Below, piece by piece: positions 53,363 through 62,199 of a stretch of 64,000 nt of DNA (position 1 is its first letter; each line of letters begins with the position of its first letter). The stretch is taken from positions 1 to 64,000 of the forward strand of contig JADGDO010000002.1 in the NCBI GenBank assembly GCA_016744855.1, read 5' to 3'. Under the pieces are notes generated by a model. That model saw only the letters and a list, made by a program, of their open reading frames with translations. It searched no databases and had not been told where the DNA came from. The translations under genes were made by a program, and so were the position numbers. Source of the stretch: Candidatus Fermentibacteraceae bacterium (GTDB taxonomy: Bacteria; Fermentibacterota; Fermentibacteria; Fermentibacterales; JCC-6).

Positions 53363-55645
53363 ATGTTAAGGTTCATGTTCAGGAATGAAAAGTCGGTTCT
53401 GGGAATAGCATTGATTCTTCTTGCAGTACTCACATATTGGACAATATTCTCTTCTGCACGATTACCCGGTGGCGACATGAGCGACACTGTAAGTCAGGGG
53501 TATCCGTTTTTCTCTTATACTGAAAGCCGACTTGATCAGGGGGAACTACCGCTCTGGAATCCTTATGTCTTCTGCGGTATTCCTTTCTATGAGTCATTCA
53601 GTTCTCCTGTTTTCTATCCGCTGCGCGGTCTTCCGATGATCATTTTCGGCTCTGAGGTAGCAATTCGATTCCTTTTCCCAATGCATCTGCTTCTTGCCGG
53701 TCTTTTTGCCTGGCTCTTTTTGAAATCCATCTCGGTTTCCAGGTGGGGTTCTCTGATTGGAGCCTTTGCATATGCTTCGGGAGCGTGGGCAAATACACTG
53801 TTTTACGCTGGCCATGGAAGTAAAATTATCTGCTGGGCATGGTTACCCCTGCTCCTATGGGCAGTCGTTAGATGGTCGGATACAAGAGACTCAAGATACA
53901 TTGCAATCGGTGCGATTGCCGTTGGTATGCAGGGGCTGGCCAGTCATCCGCAGATGATTCTGTATTCTGCAGGTTGCGCTTTGATACTGGCTTTATTCGT
54001 CTCAAAAAAATCAACTGTCAAATCGGTTTCGCTAAATATTGGTGGGCTTACTGCAATACTACTTCTCGGTGGAGCTCTTGCAGCTATTCAGCTCTATCCA
54101 GGCTACAAGTTCAGCGAACACACCTCCAGGGGTGAAAATCTCTCTCTTGAAGCTGCATCAAGCTACTCGCTAGCCCCCGAAGAAACACTAACAATGTTCC
54201 TCCCTGGCATGTTCGGTCTCAGGCACGGTTTCAATGACAGCATGGTCAGCGGTGTTCCAGTTTACTTTGGAAGACTCGGTCTAAGGCTTTCGAGCGAATT
54301 TATGGGAGTTGCCTTTTTTACACTTGCGCTGATAGGTCTTTCTTACGGTACAAACCGGAAGGCCAGATTCGGGCTTCTAACTCTCGCAGTAACAGGAGCT
54401 GTAGTCTCCTGGGGTGGATACACACCGGTATTCTCTCTATTGTACAACGTAATACCGGTATTCAGGAAGCTCAGAGCACCCCACATGGCAGCTTTTGTAA
54501 CAACATCGTCTCTTGCTTTGGCATCCGGATTGGGATTTGATGCTCTTTTTGAGTCAGGATTGAACAAAGCAAAGCTAAAAAAACCTATGATTGCTCTTGC
54601 TGCAGTTTCAGGACTTTTTCTCATATTGATGGCTGCTGCAGATCCGATATCCCGCGCATTGCAGTCTTCATGGTGGACAGCTAACGGCATCTCAGATCCC
54701 TCCCCTTTCGGTGCAATCATTGCAAGGCGTTCAGCTCTTCTCTCTAAAGACTTCCTGAGAGTATTCTCAGTAACAGGGCTGATGGCTGCGATGGTATTTA
54801 TTGTCCGAAAAGGCAAGGGTTCAACAGCTATTTTTGCTCTGACACTGCTTCTTGTCTCATGTGTGGAACTTGTTCCATTCAATAGAAATTTCCAGGTTTT
54901 TCTACCCTCGACAAGCATAGAATCTATGTATCCGGATTCACCTCTATTAAGAGAGATGGCCGGAGAAGGTAGGGTTTTCCCGGGAGGGAACGAACTGGTA
55001 CCCCTTGGAATCAGGTCCGTATACGGCTACCACGCCGCCAAACCATCTGGGACAGACCAACTGATGGCACTGGTAAGAACTTCCTCGCCATGGGTCCTTA
55101 GACAGACCGCAATGACAGCTTATGCTTCAAGTGAAGGTGCAGCAGGATGGGATGACTTCAGACCTGTTCTCGCAGAAGGAGTTCCGGGATACCCGGTGGA
55201 TCCCATGCCAAGGGCATTTGTGCCCGGGGCAGTTGTTGCTGCTTCAGTTGATGAAGCATTTGACGCCATTGCAGCAGGGATTGATCCTCAGGTAAGATCA
55301 CACATTCAAGGGATATCAACAGTTTGTGAAGGAGTTACAGGTAGCGCAGTAATTACTGAAGACCTCCCGGAAAAAGTAACTATCCGTTGTGAATCTTCAG
55401 GAACAGGATACTTGATCCTTGCAGACTCATGGTACCCGGAATGGGAAGTCAGTGTGGACGGGGAACCAGCTTCACTTCTTCGTGCCAACGGATGGATGCG
55501 CGCTGTTCAGCTTTCTGCTGGTGAACATCTGGTGGAATTCTCTTACAGCAGCAGAAATGTTGTAACGGGTGGTATAATAAGTGGTGCAGCTGCACTGCTT
55601 ATACTGATATCACTTCTGTTCTCTATCTTCAGGAAAAAAGGATAA
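53363..55645 (+). CDS. YfhO-family membrane protein
   Basis: A 760-residue protein with about ten or more membrane segments and a C-terminal soluble domain. The early segment PFFSYTESRLDQGELPLWNP and the later GDM and YAPG-type loops match YfhO proteins, a GT-C-like family that in Gram-positives adds sugars to lipoteichoic acid precursors. The C-terminal part (YPEWEVSVDGEPASLLRANG) is the typical YfhO end. AGGAGG precedes the ATG by 5 bases. It abuts both neighbours. Confidence 0.88.
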   Translation: MLRFMFRNEKSVLGIALILLAVLTYWTIFSSARLPGGDMSDTVSQGYPFFSYTESRLDQGELPLWNPYVFCGIPFYESFSSPVFYPLRGLPMIIFGSEVAIRFLFPMHLLLAGLFAWLFLKSISVSRWGSLIGAFAYASGAWANTLFYAGHGSKIICWAWLPLLLWAVVRWSDTRDSRYIAIGAIAVGMQGLASHPQMILYSAGCALILALFVSKKSTVKSVSLNIGGLTAILLLGGALAAIQLYPGYKFSEHTSRGENLSLEAASSYSLAPEETLTMFLPGMFGLRHGFNDSMVSGVPVYFGRLGLRLSSEFMGVAFFTLALIGLSYGTNRKARFGLLTLAVTGAVVSWGGYTPVFSLLYNVIPVFRKLRAPHMAAFVTTSSLALASGLGFDALFESGLNKAKLKKPMIALAAVSGLFLILMAAADPISRALQSSWWTANGISDPSPFGAIIARRSALLSKDFLRVFSVTGLMAAMVFIVRKGKGSTAIFALTLLLVSCVELVPFNRNFQVFLPSTSIESMYPDSPLLREMAGEGRVFPGGNELVPLGIRSVYGYHAAKPSGTDQLMALVRTSSPWVLRQTAMTAYASSEGAAGWDDFRPVLAEGVPGYPVDPMPRAFVPGAVVAASVDEAFDAIAAGIDPQVRSHIQGISTVCEGVTGSAVITEDLPEKVTIRCESSGTGYLILADSWYPEWEVSVDGEPASLLRANGWMRAVQLSAGEHLVEFSYSSRNVVTGGIISGAAALLILISLLFSIFRKKG

Positions 55646-57754
55646 ATGCATAATAAAAATTCCAAGTTTAACAAAATTCAGACGTGGGGCGGTCTTGTTC
55701 TGCTTCTAGGTGCGGGGTACTATTTCTATTCGCAGCTTCTTCCAGACTGGCAACCAAAACTGGAAGAGTTCTGGAGTACTTCCGGACAAAACGCAAGCAG
55801 ACCACTCATGCTGCTATCTTTTGCTCTGGTTTGGCTGGGTTACTATTTCGCACCCCTTCCATGGCAAAAGATTCTCGACGCCCTGAAGATACCAAGGATT
55901 GACCGCGGTGAGTTGCGTCGGAACTGGTACATAACTCAGATGGGCAGTTATATGCCGGGAAAACTCTGGATGGTACTCGGAAGGCTAACTTTCCTGAAGG
56001 CAAATGGTACAGGAACTTTCAAGGGCGTTACTGCGCTGGTTCTTGAAAATATTTACATGCTGGTTGCACTTGGAATTCTGGCCCTCATTGCTCTCCCCTT
56101 TCTTGGATCTGATCTTCCACGGGCAGTAACAATAGCTCTCTGGATTTCTGCTGGACTTGCCATTCTCATGCTCTTCGCTCCCGGTCTGCAAAAGAAATTC
56201 GCTCGCAGGCTTGCAAAAAACTATGATGTCGATATAGAAGAACTTCCCCATATAAGTCATACCGATCAGTTCAAATTCATCGGTGCCCACATACTTTCCT
56301 GGTCATTTAGAAGCCTTGCCCTTTATGTCTGGTTCAGGGGTTTTGGTGTACCGTCCTCATCTCCTCCGTACGCAATGGTAGCCGTATGCCTTCTCGCTGC
56401 TCCAGCTTCGTGGCTTATTGCTCTTGTAATGGTTTTCATACCGGGCGGCATTGGTGTCAGAGAGTCAATCAGAGGCTTGTTTCTTGCACCATTCGTTACC
56501 GGTGGCATGGCAGTTGCAACAACAATCGCCCTTGGACAGAGAGCTGTTGTCATTATTGTGGAGATACTTTTCGCCTTCCAGGCAGTTGTCTATCAGTTCC
56601 TCCGCAAGCATTTCCCTGTGAAGATGAGCCATTTGAGTCAGTTTTCTCATCTCGCTTGGAGTGCAATGAAGGGCTGGCTTTGCAAGCACGGGCTATCAAC
56701 ACCCCCTAAACCTATCAATGTAACCTTCTCTGTTACCAGAAGATGCCAGTCCAGATGTAAAACCTGTTTCATCTGGAAGAAAAACAACCATGTTGATGAC
56801 TCCTCGGATCTTGATCTTCCAACAATAGAGAGACTGTTCAGATCCATCGGGTGGACTTACTTTTTCAATGTTTCCGGAGGTGAACCTTTTCTCCGTAAAG
56901 ACCTCTCGGAAATTGTTAGACTCGCCCTCCGACACCTCAAGCCGGCAGTAGTTCACATACCGACAAATGCAATCATGCCCGAGCGTATTGAAGAGACAAC
57001 AAGGACAATTCTTGAAGTTATAAAATCTGAAGCACCCGGCACGGTTTTGACAATCAAACCATCTTTCGATGGTATCGGAGAACAGCACAACGAAATACGC
57101 GGTATTCCCGGTAATTTTGAAAAACTACTGGATACTCTTGGAAGATTGAAAGCCCTTCAAAACGACTACGAGTATCTTCATGTTGGAGTGGGAACGGTTG
57201 TCTCCAGATTTAACCAGGACAGTCTTGATTCAATTATCGAGTATGCAGGAACTCTCGGAGTAAATACATACATCAATGAAGTTGCTGAAGAGAGAGAGGA
57301 ATTCTACAATCTGGGAAGCGGTATCACCCCTGACGAGGACAGTTACAGAAAGATAATGCTCACCTTTAAGGAAAATGTCAGAGCAGGAATGAAAGACATG
57401 AAGCTGCTTTCAAGAATAACAACTGCTATGCGAATTGTTTACTATGATCTTGCTTCAGACATTTTGCGTGAGAACAAACAGGTGATCCCCTGCTATGCAG
57501 GAATACTAAATGTCCACGTAAACTCTGATGGTGGAATTTGGCCATGTGCTGTGCTCGCCTATAATGGGCAAATGGGTACTATCCAAGATAACTCTGATTT
57601 CCTGGAAATATGGAATTCAAAGGAAGCAACAAAGATCAGGAAGAGTATCAGCAACGGCGATTGTGCTTGTCCTCTGGCTAACCAGGCTTACTCCAATATC
57701 ATAATGGACCCGCGCAGCCTTCTTAAAACTATCTGGATTGCTATAAAGGGATAA
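55646..57754 (+). CDS. Fusion: flippase-like membrane domain plus radical SAM/SPASM enzyme
   Basis: A 702-residue fusion. Residues about 15-325 are a complete flippase-like domain: MGSYMPGKLWMVLGR (99-113) and FIPGGIGVRESI (264-275) correspond to the motifs of the two stand-alone paralogues in this window. Residues about 355-690 are a radical SAM enzyme with the cluster site RRCQSRCKTC (Cys367, 371, 374), SGGEPFLRKD and a C-terminal SPASM-like set of cysteines (IPCYAG, IWPCAVL, GDCACPLANQ). A radical SAM domain fused to such a membrane domain is unusual. I infer processing of a membrane lipid or lipid-linked sugar next to its transport. Last gene of the operon. Confidence 0.85.
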   Translation: MHNKNSKFNKIQTWGGLVLLLGAGYYFYSQLLPDWQPKLEEFWSTSGQNASRPLMLLSFALVWLGYYFAPLPWQKILDALKIPRIDRGELRRNWYITQMGSYMPGKLWMVLGRLTFLKANGTGTFKGVTALVLENIYMLVALGILALIALPFLGSDLPRAVTIALWISAGLAILMLFAPGLQKKFARRLAKNYDVDIEELPHISHTDQFKFIGAHILSWSFRSLALYVWFRGFGVPSSSPPYAMVAVCLLAAPASWLIALVMVFIPGGIGVRESIRGLFLAPFVTGGMAVATTIALGQRAVVIIVEILFAFQAVVYQFLRKHFPVKMSHLSQFSHLAWSAMKGWLCKHGLSTPPKPINVTFSVTRRCQSRCKTCFIWKKNNHVDDSSDLDLPTIERLFRSIGWTYFFNVSGGEPFLRKDLSEIVRLALRHLKPAVVHIPTNAIMPERIEETTRTILEVIKSEAPGTVLTIKPSFDGIGEQHNEIRGIPGNFEKLLDTLGRLKALQNDYEYLHVGVGTVVSRFNQDSLDSIIEYAGTLGVNTYINEVAEEREEFYNLGSGITPDEDSYRKIMLTFKENVRAGMKDMKLLSRITTAMRIVYYDLASDILRENKQVIPCYAGILNVHVNSDGGIWPCAVLAYNGQMGTIQDNSDFLEIWNSKEATKIRKSISNGDCACPLANQAYSNIIMDPRSLLKTIWIAIKG

Positions 57755-57781
57755 CGTAAGAATAGATATTGATAACCAAAA

Positions 57782-57811
57782 AAAAGGCGGAGCTATTAAG
57801 CCCCGCCTTTT
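57782..57811. terminator. Strong bidirectional terminator
   Basis: GGCGG/CCGCC, continued by GCT/AGC around an ATTA loop, is flanked by A-runs on one side and TTTTC on the other. It can stop the plus operon ending at 57754 and the minus gene ending at 57828. Confidence 0.9.
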
Positions 57812-57827
57812 CTTATAAGAATCTAAT

Positions 57828-58670
57828 CTAGAAAGATGTCTTGATTCCAGCCCATGAATCGGATTCAAGAGACTGACCCGGATCGAAATCGATATCAAGC
57901 TTGTAAAGGTAATCGTTCTGTGGGTATACCCAGAGGTATTCACCATCATAGTCGATTCCACCGTTTACTGACATAGCAGCGTTCTCAAGGAAGGTGCAGG
58001 ACCATACTGGTGTTGCTCCTGGAGTACCATCGGCAGCGAGCTCATGAATGAACATGTTGTCAGCAGCTTCAGTACCGCATGCTACGAAAAGGTAGTCACC
58101 GTATACAGCGAGACCGTAAACAGACTCGTAAGTCATTTCGCCGGCCCAAGCAATCGATGTTTCTGTTCCTGTGTAAGGACCCCAGGCAAGGAAGGAATCA
58201 TTAGGGCTACCAACGTAAATATTATCATGACCAGCACCGATACCGAAAATATTCTGGTAAGCGGAAGGGCCGTCTATATTACGCAAAAAGGTACCGTCCT
58301 CAGCAAAAACGCCAAACCAGCTACCCGTGTAATCACTCATGAACCACTGAGCACCTGAACTGTAGTCACAGAATGCCTGGTCATCTGGATCGACGCCGCC
58401 GCTGATTGCCCAGGAGTTACCTGTAGCTGATCCACCGGCCATGTCGTACTCGTAATCAAGCATGTCAGTGTAGTTAAGCAACCAGATACTGTTGGCTGTA
58501 CCGTCTTTGATTGCCATACCGTAAGTCGCTGAAAGATCACCGGCGATAGTGTCCATAACATCATAGGTACCATTGCTGGACCAGGGGTTGGGCATGCCAG
58601 AGCCTCCAGTTTTTACACTAGCCGAAGCTGTGATGGCAACAATCAGAAGCACACACATGAAAAGTCGCAT
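57828..58670 (-). CDS. Secreted beta-propeller-like protein of unknown function
   Basis: A 280-residue protein with a signal peptide (MRLFMCVLLIVAITASASV). The rest is rich in G, D, W and Y with repeated short motifs such as NSIWLLNY, GYDGEYLWVYP and YGDYLFVACG, which suggests a beta-propeller. Family unknown. The ATG at 58670 follows AAGGGG. A near-consensus promoter and a 5' hairpin suggest abundant expression. Confidence 0.75.
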   Translation of the reverse strand: MRLFMCVLLIVAITASASVKTGGSGMPNPWSSNGTYDVMDTIAGDLSATYGMAIKDGTANSIWLLNYTDMLDYEYDMAGGSATGNSWAISGGVDPDDQAFCDYSSGAQWFMSDYTGSWFGVFAEDGTFLRNIDGPSAYQNIFGIGAGHDNIYVGSPNDSFLAWGPYTGTETSIAWAGEMTYESVYGLAVYGDYLFVACGTEAADNMFIHELAADGTPGATPVWSCTFLENAAMSVNGGIDYDGEYLWVYPQNDYLYKLDIDFDPGQSLESDSWAGIKTSF

Positions 58671-58690
58671 TGTTTTCCCCTTATTTGTTT

Positions 58691-58710
58691 TGTGCTCCCT
58701 AATGAGCACA
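58691..58710 (-). promoter_or_regulatory. Hairpin at the 5' end of the secreted-protein transcript
   Basis: A perfect 7-base stem, TGTGCTC/GAGCACA with a 6-base loop, begins about 2 bases from the predicted transcription start. Such 5' stem-loops can stabilise mRNA. Confidence 0.6.
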
Positions 58711-58718
58711 GCTTATTA

Positions 58719-58747
58719 ACGATACACGTACTGCAAACGATTGTCAA
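58719..58747 (-). promoter_or_regulatory. Promoter of the secreted protein gene
   Basis: On the minus strand, a perfect TTGACA (58747-58742) and TATCGT (58724-58719, 4 of 6 matches) are 17 bases apart. The rest of the 366-base gap between 58671 and 59036 shows no gene; it holds only the hairpin at 58691 and the terminator at 58979. Confidence 0.7.
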
Positions 58748-58978
58748 TTAACGAAAAATTCTACAACTGCTGAATTAAGCATTAATTGTTACTGCTTAAG
58801 TAAATAATCCATCTTCTACGCTTCGTAATACTTTTGAGAGCTAAGACTTGCAGCTTTCCTTATAAATGCTCAGTAACTTTATCTTTCATACTTTTGTAGT
58901 TTTAGCAACATGCCTTACTTCAGAGAAGAAGCTTCCAAAACCCTGCAGCACTTCAAAAACCATGACTCTAATCGAAAA

Positions 58979-59003
58979 CCGGTCCTCCCAGTAAGAGGAC
59001 CGG
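58979..59003 (-). terminator. Rho-independent terminator of the acidic lipoprotein gene
   Basis: A perfect 9-base stem CCGGTCCTC/GAGGACCGG with a 7-base loop, followed on the minus strand by TTTTCGATT, about 34 bases past the stop at 59037. Confidence 0.85.
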
Positions 59004-59036
59004 CTAATCGAAGTCGCTAGCTATTCAGTTTCCAGT

Positions 59037-60473
59037 TTATACAGCATCAAGGGAACTTGATGTACCATAACTATTTGCGAAAATCACACCGAGGAGAGAA
59101 ACTAACGACTTCAGAACATCGGGACCGGCAACTGCTGTCGCTGTGAACAACTGCTCGTCTGAGGTGACGGAGAAGTCGGCACGATCTTCAAAGATAGTTG
59201 TGATGATCTCTCTCACATCATCTTCTGCATTGATACCTTCAAGAAGAGCTTCTGGGTCAACAGATCCCCCCATGAAACCATCAGCACCAATTCCACCGTC
59301 AAAGTAATCGCCGGCGGAGATCCCTTCAATTATTTCTTCAGGATCTGTATTGAAAGTTACATAAAGCACATCATTGTCAATAAATATCCAGATGTCCTCA
59401 CCACTTTCTCTTATCCGGTAAGCTGTGAAATCATCGTATTCCTCAATCGAAGACTCCGGTATCATTGAAATCATGCTTAATGAAGACATCAGTGTTTCCG
59501 AATCAAGGAGCGAGATAGAGAACACAGCGGCCCCACCATCGACTTCACTGTTACTGTCAAGTTCTATCTCACTAACAGACAAACAGAAATCCCCCTGGAA
59601 AATCGCAATGAATTCTTCAATTGAAGAAAAACCGATAAACGGAAGACCGCCTTCAATCTCTTCAAAGTAGTCTTCACCTGTTCTTTCTTCAATTTCCTCA
59701 AACTCTTCAACAAGCCAGTTCATGTCCAGATTGTAGCGAATAGCTGCCATAGTGTTTTCTGGGAGCTTTATGTTTTCGCTAACGAGACCCTCTCCGAGAA
59801 CATCCATGTAGAGAGCTACTTGATCATCATCGGTTATTACGCAAATTTTCAGTATACTTTCGTTACTGTTGGTACTGAATGCTCCAAAAACAGGGACCTC
59901 AGCTATCTCATCTGCAAAGAAAAAACTCACACAAGCATCTTCAAGACTAACAGCCTCGTTCATCGAGATAAAATCAGGATCTGAGGAGAGTGGATCCCCA
60001 GTAAGGTCATCTTCAAGATCTTCAAGAAAATCATCATCATCCCATGCAACAACCATTACCGTATAGTCGCCGCTTGTAAAAAACTCACTGTCACCAAAAT
60101 CATTGTCTACTATGAATTCCTCCAGTGCGGCGCTGTCATCACAGGGAAGAAAGAAAGCGACAATTTCATCATCCTCGGTATTCGAGAAAACACCAATTTC
60201 TCCATCACGGAGATTAAGTGTTTCCTTGCACTCTTGCCAGTCAAACAGATCGATATCCAAGTCAGCGTCTTCTATCTGCTCAATTACATCATCCGGTAGG
60301 TTATCTTCGAGTGACACAAGGATTTCCTCGAGATCCATGGTCTCGGGATTTATTGTTATGTAAAAGTCGTAGCCTTCAGGCATCTGACCCAGCAATGCTG
60401 GAGCAGATCCGGAAAAACAGCCGGTTAACGCAAGCAGCAATGCCGCTGTTGAAAGTATCAGAAAGTGTTTCAC
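59037..60473 (-). CDS. Highly acidic lipoprotein of unknown function
   Basis: A 478-residue protein. A signal peptide ends at a lipobox (LTGC, then FSGSAP). The mature protein is very acidic, with runs such as DDDFLEDLEDDLTGD and many D/E-rich segments, and repeated hydrophobic blocks resembling DUF3352-like proteins (YITINPETMDLEE, AAIRYNLDMNWLVEEF). Family not certain. The start is GTG at 60473, four bases after AAGGAGG. It has its own terminator at 58979. Confidence 0.7.
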   Translation of the reverse strand: MKHFLILSTAALLLALTGCFSGSAPALLGQMPEGYDFYITINPETMDLEEILVSLEDNLPDDVIEQIEDADLDIDLFDWQECKETLNLRDGEIGVFSNTEDDEIVAFFLPCDDSAALEEFIVDNDFGDSEFFTSGDYTVMVVAWDDDDFLEDLEDDLTGDPLSSDPDFISMNEAVSLEDACVSFFFADEIAEVPVFGAFSTNSNESILKICVITDDDQVALYMDVLGEGLVSENIKLPENTMAAIRYNLDMNWLVEEFEEIEERTGEDYFEEIEGGLPFIGFSSIEEFIAIFQGDFCLSVSEIELDSNSEVDGGAAVFSISLLDSETLMSSLSMISMIPESSIEEYDDFTAYRIRESGEDIWIFIDNDVLYVTFNTDPEEIIEGISAGDYFDGGIGADGFMGGSVDPEALLEGINAEDDVREIITTIFEDRADFSVTSDEQLFTATAVAGPDVLKSLVSLLGVIFANSYGTSSSLDAV

Positions 60474-60524
60474 ATTTCCTCCTTAGTTAGAGTCTAGCTC
60501 AATACAAACATCTTGTGTTCAGTA

Positions 60525-61988
60525 CTACCTGTAAACAACAATATCTATTCCCTCCGGAAGGGATTTCGCGAAAGCATCGATAAGGTATTTTAAGGAATCG
60601 GCAGATGCCCAGGGAGCAGCCAGAAAATCAACACCACCGCTCACACAAACAACAAGAGGCGGTTTGATGTTCATTCTGGCGACATGTGTCCAATGCTGTA
60701 TCCCCGGTAATTCATCACGGTAAACTATTGCAGTTTTAACTCCGTGTAAGGCAGCGACTGAATCCACCCAGAGAGGGTCAGCTGCCCCGAGAATAGCATC
60801 GGGAGTTGCAAGCCCCCAAAGGTCAAGCACATACTCGTCATAGCCCATAGACACCAAACCCAGGTCATTCACGGCAACTGGCTCCTGTAACCACTCATGA
60901 ACAAATCTTCTCATCTGATACTGCTGCTGAAGGATGTTACTGGAAGCGTCGGGTATTTTAGCGTAACCGCTTAAATAATCTGCACTTAAAACAAGAATCA
61001 GTACTGCAGCGGGAATTGGATACCGGATTAACAACTTCTTATACAATTGCATTACAGCGAGAAGCGAAAAGGTCCACATGTAAACACCGTACCGGTGAAA
61101 CCATCCCGACCGCCCCGCAACAAGATGAAGCACAATGGAGAGTATTACCGAACAGGCGAAAAGCTTCTCTATCCGATTTCGTTTTTTTGAAAACAATACA
61201 GCAACGATAGGAACAAGAAGCAAGAGCTGAACCATTCCTCTAAAACTCTTCAGAGAGTTGATGAGATTACCCAGAACCGAACTCATACTGCCGGACTCAC
61301 TCACTAAAGAAGATTTTGCGTAAACAGAAGCCGGCAGAGGATCAAGACCAAGATAGATTAAAAACAGTGAAAAAGTGCAGAGAAACAGCAGGGTTAGAAA
61401 AAACAAGAGAAGCGTTTTTTTCCTCTCTCCCGAGAAAAACAGGAAAAAAAGCACCGGTAGAGTTACTGCCAAACACTCGTATCTAATCAGAGGAGCTGCG
61501 ACAAGAGCAGCACTCATCCACCAATACACTTTCCCCTTTTCCAAAAAAGCAGAAACTCCAATTGCTATAACGACAACCAGCAGAATTTGAAGACTGTGTT
61601 CCATACCCGTTAACACCAGTCCAACTAGATTGAATGCAAAGATTGAAGCAATAGTAAGAAACAATCCTTTTTCCCCGTAAAAATGGTGAAGGAGAAAAAC
61701 GGTGAGCAGAGCGAATGCAGCATTCAGAAACAATGGGACAAAAGTATAAGAGGAGAGAAAAGAAAACGGCACAAGTAAGAATGGCCAGAGAGCAGAGGAT
61801 GAAGGTGCTGTAAACTCGCTTTGATTTATCCCATAATGTCCCTCTGCAATGTTTTCAGAGAGAGCAAGGTGTATGTAGGGGTCATCAAGAGTGTAAACAA
61901 AATGCCCTTCGTTTCTTTGCATTGAGAGAACGACCGGCAGCAATAGAAGCACGATAAATACAACAACTGGAATGTATACTTTATTCAT
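60525..61988 (-). CDS. Polytopic membrane protein, possible GT-C glycosyltransferase
   Basis: A 487-residue protein with about ten membrane segments. Near the N-terminus, YTLDDPYIHLALSENIAEGH places a conserved Asp pair in the first outer loop, as in GT-C enzymes that use polyprenyl-linked sugars; the C-terminal soluble part has NDLGLVSMGYDEYVLDLWGL. No exact family is recognised, so this is a moderate inference. A GGGGGG site precedes the ATG. It is divergent from the hydG operon. Confidence 0.65.
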   Translation of the reverse strand: MNKVYIPVVVFIVLLLLPVVLSMQRNEGHFVYTLDDPYIHLALSENIAEGHYGINQSEFTAPSSSALWPFLLVPFSFLSSYTFVPLFLNAAFALLTVFLLHHFYGEKGLFLTIASIFAFNLVGLVLTGMEHSLQILLVVVIAIGVSAFLEKGKVYWWMSAALVAAPLIRYECLAVTLPVLFFLFFSGERKKTLLLFFLTLLFLCTFSLFLIYLGLDPLPASVYAKSSLVSESGSMSSVLGNLINSLKSFRGMVQLLLLVPIVAVLFSKKRNRIEKLFACSVILSIVLHLVAGRSGWFHRYGVYMWTFSLLAVMQLYKKLLIRYPIPAAVLILVLSADYLSGYAKIPDASSNILQQQYQMRRFVHEWLQEPVAVNDLGLVSMGYDEYVLDLWGLATPDAILGAADPLWVDSVAALHGVKTAIVYRDELPGIQHWTHVARMNIKPPLVVCVSGGVDFLAAPWASADSLKYLIDAFAKSLPEGIDIVVYR

Positions 61989-62046
61989 TTCCCCCCCTTG
62001 TACCAGTAAATATAGAACATTGAGTCAACCCCCTAGACTTGACTAT

Positions 62047-62064
62047 CTGTGATTTTTTTCACAG
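62047..62064. promoter_or_regulatory. Rex/CRP-type palindrome upstream of the hydG operon
   Basis: CTGTGA-TTTTTT-TCACAG is a perfect inverted repeat. It fits the Rex consensus (TTGTGAA-N4-TTCACAA with small changes) and also the CRP/FNR form TGTGA-N6-TCACA. It lies in the 211-base gap between 61988 and 62200. Confidence 0.6.
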
Positions 62065-62146
62065 GTTACACGCAGCTGAGGTAAGGGCGCGTTAGCACCT
62101 GATCCGGGGCAAATGAAATAGTTGTAGAAAGTACAATATAAATTTG

Positions 62147-62169
62147 CCCGTGTTATTTATTTACACGGG
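62147..62169 (+). promoter_or_regulatory. Hairpin or operator just upstream of the hydG operon
   Basis: CCCGTGT (62147-62153) and ACACGGG (62163-62169) form a perfect 7-base stem with a 9-base AT-rich loop, followed by TTTCTGTTTC. It may be an attenuator-like terminator or an operator downstream of a TATAAA at 62137-62142. Confidence 0.5.
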
Positions 62170-62199
62170 TTTCTGTTTCTGATGGAAGGTGTCATTTCA

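Noticed and set aside
54343-54918. A 191-codon open frame on the minus strand
   Set aside because: Antisense to the YfhO gene; composition looks like a reverse-complement shadow of membrane segments.
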